A DNA stretch of 64,000 nt from Salipiger thiooxidans (GCF_900102075.1 NZ_FNAV01000004.1:339538-403537); one strand, 5' to 3'; shown: positions 45,645-55,029, numbered from the stretch's first letter. Translations and numbers: made by a program. The notes: a model not told the origin generated them from the letters alone.

Positions 45645-45920
45645 ATGGGGTTGCGCGTGAGAAGAGGCGAATTGCAGGATGTACCGCCGCAAGGGGCCGT
45701 GGTGACGGATTATGACCGTCGCCACATGACGCAGTATATGCGTTTGCTCGATGCTGCAGGCGAGGGCGCGAACTGGCAGGAGGCGGCGCGGATCATCCTG
45801 GGGCTCGATACGCAGAAAGAGCCTGAGCGGGCGCGCCTGGTCCACGATACCCATCTTGAACGCGCGCGCTGGCTGAGTTCCGAGGGCTATCGGCAGTTGG
45901 CGGCGGGGCGCACCGGCTGA
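45645..45920 (+). CDS. DUF2285-type protein
   Basis: A 91-residue protein matching the C-terminal part of DUF2285 proteins: YDRRHMTQYMRLLDAAGEG, the NWQEAARIILGL helix, and the HLERARWLSSEGYRQL end. Such proteins are HTH-like and occur in tandem with DUF6499/DUF2285 genes in ICEs, where they probably regulate transfer genes. It precedes a related but frameshifted gene. Confidence 0.75.
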   Translation: MGLRVRRGELQDVPPQGAVVTDYDRRHMTQYMRLLDAAGEGANWQEAARIILGLDTQKEPERARLVHDTHLERARWLSSEGYRQLAAGRTG

Positions 45921-46026
45921 GAAGGTGATGCGTGCCACGCATCACCTGATGCCTTGGGGCGGACTTCCCAAGTGATTGATCTCCCGGAATCCTTTCCTGA
46001 GATCAATCCAGGGGAGAGGCGATGCC

Positions 46027-46801
46027 ATGCAACCCGACCGCTCGAATTGGCGTGACCAGGCGGCCTATGACTATCTCGATGATCTGGCCGCGCCGGAACT
46101 CGGCTGGGAATGCCTGCGCCGCAATCCCGAGTATCAAGATGACTATGCAGAACTTGTAGGGGGACCACCTGAGAGGGCTGACCTGAGGGATCAGGTCGGC
46201 CGTCGATGGGGTCTGTGCTTTCCCGATACGGCCTGGTCTGACCGCGACTGTTGCAGAGATATTCTGGCGCCCCGAAATCGATACCAGCGCCGTGGTCCTC
46301 GCGGTCGCCCCCGAAGCACTCGTTGAAGGGACAGACGCCCCAGGCGGTCAGGTAGTCGCCCCAAAGGGCAGGGCATCCCCCATTGGCAAGCACCTGCGCC
46401 ACAGGCTGCCGGACGGAACATACCTGCATCTCGTCGCTCCTTTGAAACACCATGGTCGGCTTGTTGCCACTGTTCCGCTCGGCCCCGAGGGCCTCGATCG
46501 CATCGAGGCGATCCAGCGGCTCCTCGCGGACCAGCACCGCCGTCGATCAATCCCCCGCGACACCCGTCTGACCGCGCAGCAGAAAGCACGCCTGCGGCGG
46601 GTCCTCCAGGCCTCCGACGCCGCCTTCGACGGCGCGACCCAGAAGCAGATCGCTGAGGTGCTGTTCCGTACCGGTCACCTGGATCGCGATGAATGGCAGG
46701 TCTCCTCTGCCCGTTTTGCCGTCTCCAGTCTCCTTCGTGAGGGGCGTGACCTGATCGCCGGCGGCTATCGTAAGCTCCTTCGTCACCAGCGCCGCCTCTA
46801 G
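46027..46801 (+). pseudogene. DUF6499/DUF2285 regulator gene with frameshift
   Basis: The N-terminal frame starts MQPDRSNWRDQAAYDYLDD and includes ELGWECLRRNPEYQ, the DUF6499 region, but turns to nonsense after SDRDC. Removing one T at 46251-46252 continues as AEIFWRPEIDTSAVVLAVAP into the DUF2285 half ending at 46801 (DRIEAIQRLLADQHRR, then FAVSSLLREGRDLI). The joined product would be about 257 residues, the normal length. Either a broken gene or an assembly error. Confidence 0.7.
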
Positions 46802-46938
46802 GTCCGCGATCCCGCGCCGCGGTGTGCGAATTTTCCTCTGCCAACTCCCCACTGCATCTGACCGGACGCGCTTCGCCATCGTGACCGTCATCAGCCGCTG
46901 TTTCGCGGCGCTGGTCACACACAGCAGGGAGACGCCCG

Positions 46939-47220
46939 ATGTCCGCCATCTCAACCGAACTTCCCCCGCGCTATCTGCGCACCAAGGAAGCCGCGCAGTT
47001 CCTGAGCCTGTCGGCTCGGACGCTGGAGAAGCACAGGACCTATGGCACCGGTCCCGCCTACCACAAGCTGGGCGGGCGTGTGGTCTATGCGATCGAGGAC
47101 CTGCAGGCCTGGGTTGGACGGGGCGCTGTCACGTCGACCTCCGACCCGCGCGGACAGGTGCTGCCGGCGAAACGCCACACGCTCCCGAGCCTCCCGCAGC
47201 CCGGCCGCTTCGTGCGCTGA
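46939..47220 (+). CDS. HTH (excisionase/MerR-like) DNA-binding protein
   Basis: A 93-residue winged-helix protein: YLRTKEAAQFLSLSARTLEK then KLGGRVVYAIEDLQAWV, the pattern of helix_turn_helix_17/AlpA-Xis type proteins. It is placed just before repA, as is usual in these elements, where it may control replication or excision. Intact, with a proline-rich tail. Confidence 0.85.
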   Translation: MSAISTELPPRYLRTKEAAQFLSLSARTLEKHRTYGTGPAYHKLGGRVVYAIEDLQAWVGRGAVTSTSDPRGQVLPAKRHTLPSLPQPGRFVR

Positions 47221-47240
47221 CCTTGGGGGGCGACACCTTC

Positions 47241-48413
47241 ATGACCGATGGACGCAGACCCCGTTCCGAGCGTGGACAGCTCGATCTGTTCCGCGCGCTG
47301 CCCGGGGATTTCGCCCCAAGAGATGCGCAAGACCTCATGGCCTATCCCTTCTTCTCCCTCGCCAAATCCAAACGGGTCGCACCGATCGACTTTGCCGCTG
47401 GCAGCGTCAGCATCCGGGTCGAGGCTGTTCCTGATCACGGTATGGCCACGATCTGGGATGCCGACATCCTGATCTGGGCGGCGAGCCAGATCGTCGAGGC
47501 GCGTGACGCGGGTCTGCGCACCTCCCGGCTGATGGCCGCCACCCCATATGAGATCCTCACCTATGTCGGCCGCGGCACCAGTTCGCGGGATTACCAGCGC
47601 CTGAAGGCGGCGCTGGATCGTCTGCAGTCGACGACGATCTCCACCTCTATCCGCCAGCCGGCGGAAGGACGCCGCCACCGCTTCTCCTGGATCTACGAAT
47701 GGCAGGAGCGCAGCGACAGGGACGGGCGTCCGGACGGCATCGAGCTGATTGTGCCCGACTGGTTCTACCAGGCCGTGCTCGACAATGCGCTCATCCTCAC
47801 CATTGACCGGGCGTATTTCGACCTGACCGGCGGGCTCGACCGTTGGCTCTATCGCCTGGTGCGCAAGCACGGTGGCCGCCAGCGCGATGGCTGGCGTTTC
47901 GACTTCCATCATCTTCACCAGAAGTCCGGGACACTGTCGCCCTTCAAGCGGTTTGCCTTCGAGCTTCGCGACATCATCCGGCGGCAGCCGCTGCCGGGTT
48001 ACACACTCTTTCTGGAGACTGAGGTTCGTGGCCGCAAGCTGCTGGCCTTCGAGCCCGCGCCGGGCTGTGGAAAACCTGTGAATGCGCTCGTGCTATCGGG
48101 AACCCGGACTATCGTGCCATCAGGAACCGGGGTCTCGTGCTATCAGGAACCCAAACAGGGTGTAACGCACGGGAGTAAAATCGGAAATCGCTCCCTTAAC
48201 TTAGAGTCTAACGAAGACTCTAACTTTGAAGAGCGCGCGGATGGTGTGGAGAACATCATCCGCAGCGCAGCCAGGAGCCTTCGAAAGGCTGAGAAACCGG
48301 ACGCATCGAGCATGCCTGGTGCTGCCGGATCGCTCCCGGACAGCCCCGCCTCCGACACGGTCCGTCGCCCCGGCTTGGCACGCCTTCCACTCGATCTACC
48401 AGGAGATCGGTGA
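47241..48413 (+). CDS. repA: Replication initiator protein RepA (RPA family)
   Basis: A 390-residue replication initiator A of the alphaproteobacterial plasmid/ICE type. The N-terminal region GQLDLFRALPGDFAPRDAQD and the winged-helix core (ISTSIRQPAEGRRHRFSWIY, YFDLTGGLDRWLYRLVRKHG) are characteristic. Presumably it allows replication of the excised element; iterons were not identified. The start at 47241 follows a G-rich stretch; the frame is open upstream in shadow sequence. Stop overlaps the next ATG. Confidence 0.85.
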   Translation: MTDGRRPRSERGQLDLFRALPGDFAPRDAQDLMAYPFFSLAKSKRVAPIDFAAGSVSIRVEAVPDHGMATIWDADILIWAASQIVEARDAGLRTSRLMAATPYEILTYVGRGTSSRDYQRLKAALDRLQSTTISTSIRQPAEGRRHRFSWIYEWQERSDRDGRPDGIELIVPDWFYQAVLDNALILTIDRAYFDLTGGLDRWLYRLVRKHGGRQRDGWRFDFHHLHQKSGTLSPFKRFAFELRDIIRRQPLPGYTLFLETEVRGRKLLAFEPAPGCGKPVNALVLSGTRTIVPSGTGVSCYQEPKQGVTHGSKIGNRSLNLESNEDSNFEERADGVENIIRSAARSLRKAEKPDASSMPGAAGSLPDSPASDTVRRPGLARLPLDLPGDR

Positions 48414-48934
48414 TGAGCGTCATTCTGAGACCCGGCAAATCATCGGCGACTGAGGCCTCCTCTTTCAGCTTCGGCGACATGACCCGCGTCGAATTGATCT
48501 GGCTGGAGCAGCAGACCGAGTTCTGGATCCGGTTCGGCAACGGGGCAGGGGAGCAGGTCCTGGACCGCAGCCGACGTGTGGTCTTCTTCATGCCGGGTTC
48601 TGTCTTCGCCTTCGTCCGCTGGGCGGCGAATGACTATGGAACCGTCGTCTCGCGCATCGACATCGTGCGCTCAATCGCGCCTGGGAGCGCCTGTCAGACG
48701 CTGCCCTTCGTGCGCCCCGGTGGCGAGATTTTGTTGAAGATCGAAGGCTGGCCCAAGGTCGAAGAGGTCTTGCGTCATATCGATGCGATCGAGGGACTCG
48801 GCATCGATCCCACCGAGGTCGATCCCGATCACTGGCGTCATGTCGCGCACTGGATGACGGCGGGAGAAGCGCCGCGTCCCTATTCGGCGGAACGCCATGC
48901 CGCATGGCTCCGGCGCCGGGAGATCGCAAAATGA
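48413..48934 (+). CDS. DUF2840 protein
   Basis: A 173-residue DUF2840 protein: MTRVELIWLEQQTEFWIRFG, RRVVFFMPGSVFAFVRWAAN and GGEILLKIEGWPKVEEVL. Always found between repA and traF in related elements; role unknown. AGGAG precedes the ATG by 7 bases; the gene overlaps repA at its start and traF at its end (ATGA). Confidence 0.85.
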   Translation: MSVILRPGKSSATEASSFSFGDMTRVELIWLEQQTEFWIRFGNGAGEQVLDRSRRVVFFMPGSVFAFVRWAANDYGTVVSRIDIVRSIAPGSACQTLPFVRPGGEILLKIEGWPKVEEVLRHIDAIEGLGIDPTEVDPDHWRHVAHWMTAGEAPRPYSAERHAAWLRRREIAK

Positions 48935-49473
48935 CCCGTGCCCGCTACATCATGGTGACGGTTGCGGCGCTTGCCGCCGTCATCGCCGGCAGCATTCCGA
49001 CTACGCCACGGCTGGTCTGGAACGCCTCGGCCAGCGTGCCGATTGGTTTCTACACCATCGCGCCGGTGGACCGGCTCGCGGTGCCAGATCTGGTCGTGGT
49101 CATGCCGCCCGAACCCTTTGCAGGTTTCATGGTCACGCGCGGCTATGTCGGTCGCGATGTGCCGATCCTGAAGCACGTCATCGGGCTGCCGGGACAACGG
49201 GTCTGCCGCGACGGCGCCGCGATCACCGTCGATGGCAGACATCTGGGGGAGGCGCGAGAGCGCGACAGCCAGGGCCGCGATCTTCCCGTCTGGCAGGGCT
49301 GTCGCACGATTGCCGAGGGGGAGGTCTTCCTGATGAACCCGGCGGTCGCTGACAGTTTCGATGGCCGATATTTCGGCCCGTTCCCCACCTCGGCAGTGAT
49401 CGGTCGGGCCAGTCCACTGTTCACCGACGAGGGCGGCGATGGCCGCCTCGTCTGGCACGCGCCGGAGCGGTGA
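48931..49473 (+). CDS. traF: TraF-type signal peptidase (S26)
   Basis: A 180-residue S26-family peptidase like TraF of RP4, which cyclises or matures the conjugative pilin. One N-terminal membrane segment (about 5-22), nucleophile S35 in ASASVPIGFY and general-base K81 in PILKHVIGLPG. ATG chosen at the ATGA overlap. Its pilin substrate gene (trbC) is not present in the window, so it is probably without function here. Confidence 0.9.
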   Translation: MTRARYIMVTVAALAAVIAGSIPTTPRLVWNASASVPIGFYTIAPVDRLAVPDLVVVMPPEPFAGFMVTRGYVGRDVPILKHVIGLPGQRVCRDGAAITVDGRHLGEARERDSQGRDLPVWQGCRTIAEGEVFLMNPAVADSFDGRYFGPFPTSAVIGRASPLFTDEGGDGRLVWHAPER

Positions 49474-49539
49474 CGCGCGTTCATGGCGGGACGTGCCAGC
49501 GGCCTGCCTCCCATTCACCGCATGAGGAAGGAGCTTCCA

Positions 49540-49875
49540 ATGCCACAGATCGGCCAATTCACACGCACCCCGTCCGGCTATTCCGGACAGCTTCGCACGC
49601 TCTCGCTCGACCTGGAACTGACCTTTGTTCCAACCGATAACGTCGATACCGAGAAGGCTCCTGCCTATCGTATCCACCTCGGTGACGAGGATGGTCCGGA
49701 GGTTGGCGCGGGCTGGAAACACACAAGCGAAACCGCAGGGGTATTCGTCTCAGTCCTGCTCGATGATCCGGTTTTCCGGCATCCGATCCGCGCCCGCCTG
49801 TTCCAGTCGGATGAGGAGGGCAGGGACTGGGGGCTGCACTGGACCCGCCCGAAGAAGCGCGATGAGCAGGACTGA
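49540..49875 (+). CDS. DUF736 protein (copy 2)
   Basis: A 111-residue DUF736 homologue: MPQIGQFTRTPSGYSGQLRT, GAGWKHTSETAGVFVSVLLD and WGLHWTRP. Diverged from copy 1 at 44784. GAAGGAG lies 8 bases before the ATG. It stands between traF and a lytic transglycosylase gene, 2 bases from the latter, within the transfer operon. Confidence 0.85.
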   Translation: MPQIGQFTRTPSGYSGQLRTLSLDLELTFVPTDNVDTEKAPAYRIHLGDEDGPEVGAGWKHTSETAGVFVSVLLDDPVFRHPIRARLFQSDEEGRDWGLHWTRPKKRDEQD

Positions 49876-49877
49876 CC

Positions 49878-50642
49878 ATGATCATGTCCAGCACCCGTCC
49901 CGCCTCGGGGAGAGGTGGCATCTGCCGCCGCATTTTCCTCCTTCTTCTTTCCGGCCTCCTCATCCCGGTCACCGCCACGCAGCCGCTGTTGGCGCAAACC
50001 GATGTGCCCGATCACGCAATTGCCGCGCATCCCTACGCCGCCCATATCGCCGAGGCGTCGCAGCGCTTCGGCATTCCGACGACCTGGATCATGGCCGTGA
50101 TGCAGGCAGAGAGCGCGGGCGATCTGCGTGCGGTCTCTTCCGCTGGCGCGATGGGGCTGATGCAGGTCATGCCCGACACCTGGGCCGGGCTGCGCATCCG
50201 TCATGGTCTTGGCCGAGACTCCTACGATCCGCGTGACAACATCTTCGCGGGCACGGCCTATCTGCGCGAGATGTGGGATCGCTATGGCGATGTCGCGGCG
50301 ATGCTGGCGGCCTACAATGCCGGTCCCGCCCGCTACGACGAATACCGACTGGCGGATCGTCCACTGCCCGCCGAGACGCGCGCCTATGTCGCTGCGCTTG
50401 CGCCCGTGCTGCTTGGCGAGCGGCCATCGGGCACCGCTATCACTGCAGCCCGGCTGCTCGATTGGCGTGAGGCGGCGCTCTTCATCAGCCGCGAAGAAGG
50501 CGCGTCTGCGACCGATCCTGTGTCGCCTCACCGGACGGTCGGCAGCTCTCTTTCCCCTGTCCCGGCGGCGCCACGGGCGGGCATCGCCCCGCAGGCCGAG
50601 GGCCTCTTCGTCAGGCGAGAAACTGGTGAGGCCCGGCCATGA
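49878..50642 (+). CDS. Lytic transglycosylase (SLT domain)
   Basis: A 254-residue exported lytic transglycosylase that opens the peptidoglycan for the transfer apparatus. A signal peptide spans about 1-40 (RRIFLLLLSGLLIPVTATQP). The SLT domain has catalytic E78 in MQAESAG, then GAMGLMQVMP and AAYNAGPARY. The C-terminal ~80 residues are low complexity. Part of the transfer operon. Confidence 0.92.
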   Translation: MIMSSTRPASGRGGICRRIFLLLLSGLLIPVTATQPLLAQTDVPDHAIAAHPYAAHIAEASQRFGIPTTWIMAVMQAESAGDLRAVSSAGAMGLMQVMPDTWAGLRIRHGLGRDSYDPRDNIFAGTAYLREMWDRYGDVAAMLAAYNAGPARYDEYRLADRPLPAETRAYVAALAPVLLGERPSGTAITAARLLDWREAALFISREEGASATDPVSPHRTVGSSLSPVPAAPRAGIAPQAEGLFVRRETGEARP

Positions 50643-50719
50643 CCCGCGCGACGACACTTCGCATTCCGTCGTGCTCTGGCGTGTCTTGGTGGGCGCGAGG
50701 GGTGGCGGGAGGCACCACG

Positions 50720-50885
50720 ACCGAAGGATGGCAGGATAAAAGGGCGCACGGTGCGCGGCGGTTGGGCGGTTGTTTTTGTTCATGTTTTTGCCGCGTTCCG
50801 AACCGTGTCGCGCGTGCCCGCACCGTGCGAGATGTGCCTAACACTCTGATATACAGCGCGGTTTCGCACTGTGTGGGGAAATCCC
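50720..50885. promoter_or_regulatory. Candidate oriT
   Basis: Non-coding gap before the relaxase gene. On the minus strand, TATCCTGC (50738 down to 50731) matches the MOBP nic consensus YATCCTG/Y of RP4-type origins. Close by are the inverted repeat GCGCAC-G-GTGCGC (50744-50756) and a GCACCGTGCG palindrome near 50821. Position, motif and inverted repeat all fit an origin of transfer; none has been tested. Confidence 0.5.
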
Positions 50886-52640
50886 ATGCCCGATGATCGC
50901 GAGTTCCGCATCCGTCCGGGACGTATCCGCTCGACACGGGCGCAGCAGGCCCGGCCCTTTGTCGCACAGGCCCTGGCTGCCGCGAAAAAGGCCGGGGGTG
51001 GTGTCTCGCGGGCCGGGCGCGTCACCCCGGGTAATCGGTCCCGCTTCGGGCGCGGTCAACGCGCCAGTATTCAGGCCAACCGCCTCATCACCGCCCGCAC
51101 ACGCGGCGCGGTGGTCAAGGCGCGTGTGGTCCGGCACAGCGGGAAATCCGCGCCCCTCGGAGCCCACCTCGATTACCTGCGCCGGGACGGCGTGACCCGG
51201 GAGGGGGAGAAGGCCAGGCTCTTCGGGCCGGGAACGGAGGATGCCGATGGCCGGGCCTTTGCCGAGCGGTGTCGCGATGACCGTCATCATTTCCGGTTCA
51301 TCGTCTCACCCGACGACGCGCCGGACATGTCCGACCTGCAATCCTTCACCCGCGATCTCGTCGGGCGGATGGAGCAGGATCTCGGCACGTCGCTTGACTG
51401 GGTCGGCGTCGATCACTGGAACACCGCGCATCCGCACGTCCACCTGATCGTTCGGGGCGTACGCGACGACGGCCAGGATCTCGTGATCTCGCGGGACTAC
51501 ATCAAGGAGGGCATGCGGGACAGGGCACGGGATCTCATCACCCAGGAACTGGGCCCACGCAGCGATCTCGACATCCGCCGGACGCTTGAACGTCAGATCG
51601 GGGCCGAGCGCTGGACGCAGCTCGATCGTCAGTTGCTCCGGGATGCCGGGCGTTCCCGCATCCTCGACATGGCGCCGGATGCGGATCGGCAGCCGGATGC
51701 GTTTCACGCGCTGAAGGTCGGGCGGTTGCGCCGGCTGGAAGTGCTCGGCGTCGCCGACCAGATCGGACAGTCGCAATGGCACATCAGGGATGATGCAGAG
51801 GCAGTCCTGCGGGAGATGGGGGAGCGTGGCGACATCATCAAGCGGATGCATCGGGCGCTGACGGAACGCGGGATCGAGCGCGGGTCCTCGAGTTTCGTCC
51901 TTGCCGCAGAGAGCCTCGATGTTCCTGTCATCGGTTGTCTGGTCCAGCGGGGCCTCGATGACGAGCTGAAGGGGACAGCCTATGCCGTCGTCGATGGTGT
52001 CGATGGCCGGAGCCACCATATCCGTCTGCCCCATCTCGACGCCGCCGGCGACAGCGCGCCGGGCTCGATCGTGGAACTCCGCACCTATGACGATGCGCGC
52101 GGCCAGCGTCGCGTCGCGCTGGCGGCCCGGTCCGACCTGGACCTCGATGCGCAGGTGTCCGCGTCCGGGGCCACCTGGCTCGACCGGCAGGCCATCGCGC
52201 GCGATCCGCTCGCCTTGTCGGGCCAGGGCTTCGGTGCCGAGGTCCGGGAGGCCCTGGAAGCCCGGGCCGAGCACCTGGTCACGGAGGGGCTGGCCGAGCG
52301 GCGGAGCGGCAGGGTGGTCTTTGCCCGGCGCCTGCTCGGAACCTTGCGCGACCGGGAGTTGCAGGCGGTTGGCACGCAGCTCTCGGCGGAAACCGGGTTG
52401 CCGTTCAACAAGGCGGATCCGGGTGACTACGTGAGCGGTATCTATCGCCGGCGGCTCGCGCTGGCTTCGGGCCGTTTTGCGATGATCGAGGGCTATGGAG
52501 CTGACGGCGCGCTCGGCTTCCAGCTGGTGCCCTGGTCTCCGTCTCTCGAAAAGCATCTCGGCCGGGATGTCACCGGCCTCGCACGCGGGGACGGCGGGGT
52601 CGATTGGGACTTTGGCCGTAAGCGCGGCCTCGGCCTCTGA
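50886..52640 (+). CDS. MOBP-type relaxase (VirD2/TraI-like, DUF3363)
   Basis: A 584-residue relaxase that would nick oriT and lead the strand into the recipient. The basic N terminus is followed by HFRFIVSPDDAPDM and the metal-binding histidine triad H182-P-H184-V-H186 in DHWNTAHPHVHLIVRG. The C-terminal half is DUF3363. The ATG at 50886 follows GGGGAAATCCC. Complete; its coupling protein gene lies 28 bases downstream. Confidence 0.88.
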   Translation: MPDDREFRIRPGRIRSTRAQQARPFVAQALAAAKKAGGGVSRAGRVTPGNRSRFGRGQRASIQANRLITARTRGAVVKARVVRHSGKSAPLGAHLDYLRRDGVTREGEKARLFGPGTEDADGRAFAERCRDDRHHFRFIVSPDDAPDMSDLQSFTRDLVGRMEQDLGTSLDWVGVDHWNTAHPHVHLIVRGVRDDGQDLVISRDYIKEGMRDRARDLITQELGPRSDLDIRRTLERQIGAERWTQLDRQLLRDAGRSRILDMAPDADRQPDAFHALKVGRLRRLEVLGVADQIGQSQWHIRDDAEAVLREMGERGDIIKRMHRALTERGIERGSSSFVLAAESLDVPVIGCLVQRGLDDELKGTAYAVVDGVDGRSHHIRLPHLDAAGDSAPGSIVELRTYDDARGQRRVALAARSDLDLDAQVSASGATWLDRQAIARDPLALSGQGFGAEVREALEARAEHLVTEGLAERRSGRVVFARRLLGTLRDRELQAVGTQLSAETGLPFNKADPGDYVSGIYRRRLALASGRFAMIEGYGADGALGFQLVPWSPSLEKHLGRDVTGLARGDGGVDWDFGRKRGLGL

Positions 52641-52667
52641 TCAACACACCGGAAAGGAGCGACAGTC

Positions 52668-54362
52668 ATGTCCGCGACCAAGATCCTCTGGGGCCAGATC
52701 TCCATCGTCTTCCTCATCATTCTGGCCACCACCTGGGGCGCAACGCAATACGTGGCTGCAAGCCTTGGCTATCAGGCACAGCTGGGCCCGCCCTGGTTCG
52801 AGCTGTTCGGGACGCCCGTCTACTATCCTCCCGCCATCTTCTGGTGGTGGTATTTCTACGAGGCCTATGCGCCGCCGATCTTCGTGACCGGTGGGATCAT
52901 CGCCGCCTCTGGGGGCTTCATCGCCATCGGGGTGGCTATCGCCATGTCAGTCTTTCGCGCGCGCGAGGCCCGCAACGTCGCGACCTATGGCTCTGCCCGA
53001 TGGGCCGAGAAGGGCGAGGTGAAGGCCGCCGGACTGTTTGACCCGGATGGTGTGGTCCTGGGACGCCATGACCGGGCATATCTGCGCCACGATGGGCCGG
53101 AGCATGTGCTCTGCTTCGCGCCGACGCGATCCGGCAAAGGGGTAGGGCTCGTCGTGCCTTCTCTTCTCACCTGGCCCGGCTCGGCCATCGTTCATGACAT
53201 CAAGGGCGAGAACTGGCAGTTGACCGCAGGGTTCCGGGCCCGGCACGGTCGGGTCCTGCTGTTCGATCCGACCAATCCGAACTCTTCGGCCTACAACCCC
53301 CTGCTGGAAGTGCGCCGTGGGGAGTCGGAGGTTCGCGATGTCCAGAACATCGCCGACATCCTCGTCGACCCCGAAGGGAGCCTGGAGCGGCGGAACCACT
53401 GGGAGAAGACCAGCCACAGCCTGCTCGTCGGTGCTATCCTGCATGTGCTCTATGCCGAGAAGGACAAGACGCTGGCCGGTGTCGCCAACTTCCTGTCCGA
53501 CCCGCGGCGTCCCGTTGAGTCCACACTCCGCGCGATGATGCGAACGTCGCATCTGGGCGAGAGGGGGCCGCATCCCGTGGTCGCCAGTGCCGCCCGTGAG
53601 TTGCTCAACAAGTCCGAGAATGAACGCTCCGGTGTGCTGTCGACGGCGATGTCTTTCCTTGGCCTCTATCGAGACCCTATCGTCGCCCAGGTCACGCGCC
53701 GCTGCGACTGGCGGATCGGTGACATTGTTGGGGGAGTGCGCCCCGTCACGCTGTATCTCGTGGTGCCGCCATCTGACATCAATCGCACCAAGCCGCTCAT
53801 TCGTCTGATCCTCAACCAAATCGGCCGACGGCTGACCGAAGACCTGCAGGGCAAGGATGACCGTCATCGGCTGCTTCTGATGCTCGACGAGTTCCCGGCG
53901 CTCGGTCGGTTGGATTTCTTCGAGAGCGCGCTGGCCTTCATGGCGGGCTACGGCCTGAAGAGCTTCCTCATCGCCCAGTCGCTGAACCAGATCGAGAAGG
54001 CCTATGGCCCAAATAACTCGATCCTCGACAACTGCCATGTCCGGGTGAGCTTCGCGACCAATGATGAGCGCACGGCCAAGCGAGTGTCCGACGCTCTCGG
54101 CACCGCTACCGAGATGAAGGCGATGAAGAACTATGCCGGTCATCGTCTGGCGCCCTGGCTCAGCCATCTCATGGTGTCCCGGTCGGAAACTGCGCGGGCG
54201 TTGCTCACGCCTGGAGAAATCATGCAGCTGCCGCCTTCAGACGAGATCGTCATGGTGGCCGGCACACCACCGATCCGGGCGACAAAAGCACGGTATTACG
54301 AAGATGCGCGGTTCAGGGAGTATACCCGCCCAAGGTCGTCTGTTTGCTCGGCACGATCCTGA
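52668..54362 (+). CDS. traG: TraG/VirD4 coupling protein, C-terminally truncated
   Basis: A 564-residue type IV coupling protein. Two N-terminal membrane segments (about 8-32 and 70-95), Walker A APTRSGKG (151-158), and Walker B-like LLLMLDEFPALG. The family usually runs to about 650 residues; here homology ends near RYYEDARFREY and is replaced by a short unrelated tail (TRPRSSVCSARS). No trbB or other trb genes follow, so the element was cut at about 54.32 kb and cannot build a transfer channel. Confidence 0.88.
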   Translation: MSATKILWGQISIVFLIILATTWGATQYVAASLGYQAQLGPPWFELFGTPVYYPPAIFWWWYFYEAYAPPIFVTGGIIAASGGFIAIGVAIAMSVFRAREARNVATYGSARWAEKGEVKAAGLFDPDGVVLGRHDRAYLRHDGPEHVLCFAPTRSGKGVGLVVPSLLTWPGSAIVHDIKGENWQLTAGFRARHGRVLLFDPTNPNSSAYNPLLEVRRGESEVRDVQNIADILVDPEGSLERRNHWEKTSHSLLVGAILHVLYAEKDKTLAGVANFLSDPRRPVESTLRAMMRTSHLGERGPHPVVASAARELLNKSENERSGVLSTAMSFLGLYRDPIVAQVTRRCDWRIGDIVGGVRPVTLYLVVPPSDINRTKPLIRLILNQIGRRLTEDLQGKDDRHRLLLMLDEFPALGRLDFFESALAFMAGYGLKSFLIAQSLNQIEKAYGPNNSILDNCHVRVSFATNDERTAKRVSDALGTATEMKAMKNYAGHRLAPWLSHLMVSRSETARALLTPGEIMQLPPSDEIVMVAGTPPIRATKARYYEDARFREYTRPRSSVCSARS

Positions 54363-54529
54363 ATGGAGCCCGTTTCGCCAGATCGTTGAGGATAAGAGAG
54401 GAAGGACAGAAATGTCAGCACGATGGCCGTGACCCAAAGAAGTGCAAGTCGTTGAAGACCCGACAGGCCGGGAGTCGGTGTCTCGCCAGAGGCGGCGCTC
54501 AAGGATTTTCTGAGATCATTGATGTTCAT
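54296..54529 (-). CDS. Possible small membrane protein
   Basis: A 77-residue minus-strand frame with one clear membrane segment (LALLWVTAIVLTFLSFLSY) overlapping the end of the traG frame. The ribosome site is weak. The last ~20 residues overlap traG and may be a fusion created by the junction. It could be a genuine small gene brought in at the breakpoint; support is limited to composition. Confidence 0.35.
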   Translation of the reverse strand: MNINDLRKSLSAASGETPTPGLSGLQRLALLWVTAIVLTFLSFLSYPQRSGETGSIQDRAEQTDDLGRVYSLNRASS

Positions 54530-54630
54530 GGCTTCTGGCATCCGCTCTTTGTCTCAAGTGCTTAGCCGGGAGCCGCCTCCACGCCGATTGAGAAGGTCTC
54601 AACCGAGCGGGAGATTTTGTCTGGGGCGAG

Positions 54631-55029
54631 CTAGAGCCAATACATCGGATGGTGTGCTACATCCGCCGGGATGGCCGCATGGTCTTCGACCGGATACCGG
54701 TCGCCGGCCGTATCAGGGGCGGACACGAGCAGGATGCGCAGATCTTCGGGCCCGTTGTTCTGCACTAAATGTCCCAGGCCCGGGGAGATTTCCAGGGCCT
54801 CTCCCGCCTTGGCCAAGAGGATACGGCCCGGAACCCTGATCGTCAGTTCCCCGGCAAGGACATAGAAGATCTGGCGGGAGACCCGATGATAATGTGGTGC
54901 TTCGGCACCGCCGGGCGGCAGGCGCTCTTCGCGCAGCGAGAGTTCGGGGCGATCGACCAGTCTCCAGCCGTCGCAGCCGTTACCCCAGGGGTAATGGTTT
55001 GCGTCGGTCGCGCGCAGGGGGGCCGTCAT
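54631..55029 (-). CDS. Cupin-domain protein
   Basis: A 132-residue single-domain cupin. Motif 1 reads GGAEAPHYHRVSRQIFYVLAGEL and motif 2 reads EISPGLGHLVQN, with metal-ligand His residues at HYH and GH. Function unspecified (metal-dependent binding or isomerase-like). The start overlaps the stop of the upstream NTF2-like gene by 4 bases, so the two are translated together. Confidence 0.82.
   Translation of the reverse strand: MTAPLRATDANHYPWGNGCDGWRLVDRPELSLREERLPPGGAEAPHYHRVSRQIFYVLAGELTIRVPGRILLAKAGEALEISPGLGHLVQNNGPEDLRILLVSAPDTAGDRYPVEDHAAIPADVAHHPMYWL

Noticed and set aside
50639..50896. 85-codon plus-strand frame between transglycosylase and relaxase genes
   Set aside because: Cys/Arg/Gly-rich composition, overlaps the relaxase start and the candidate oriT; no ribosome site or motif.
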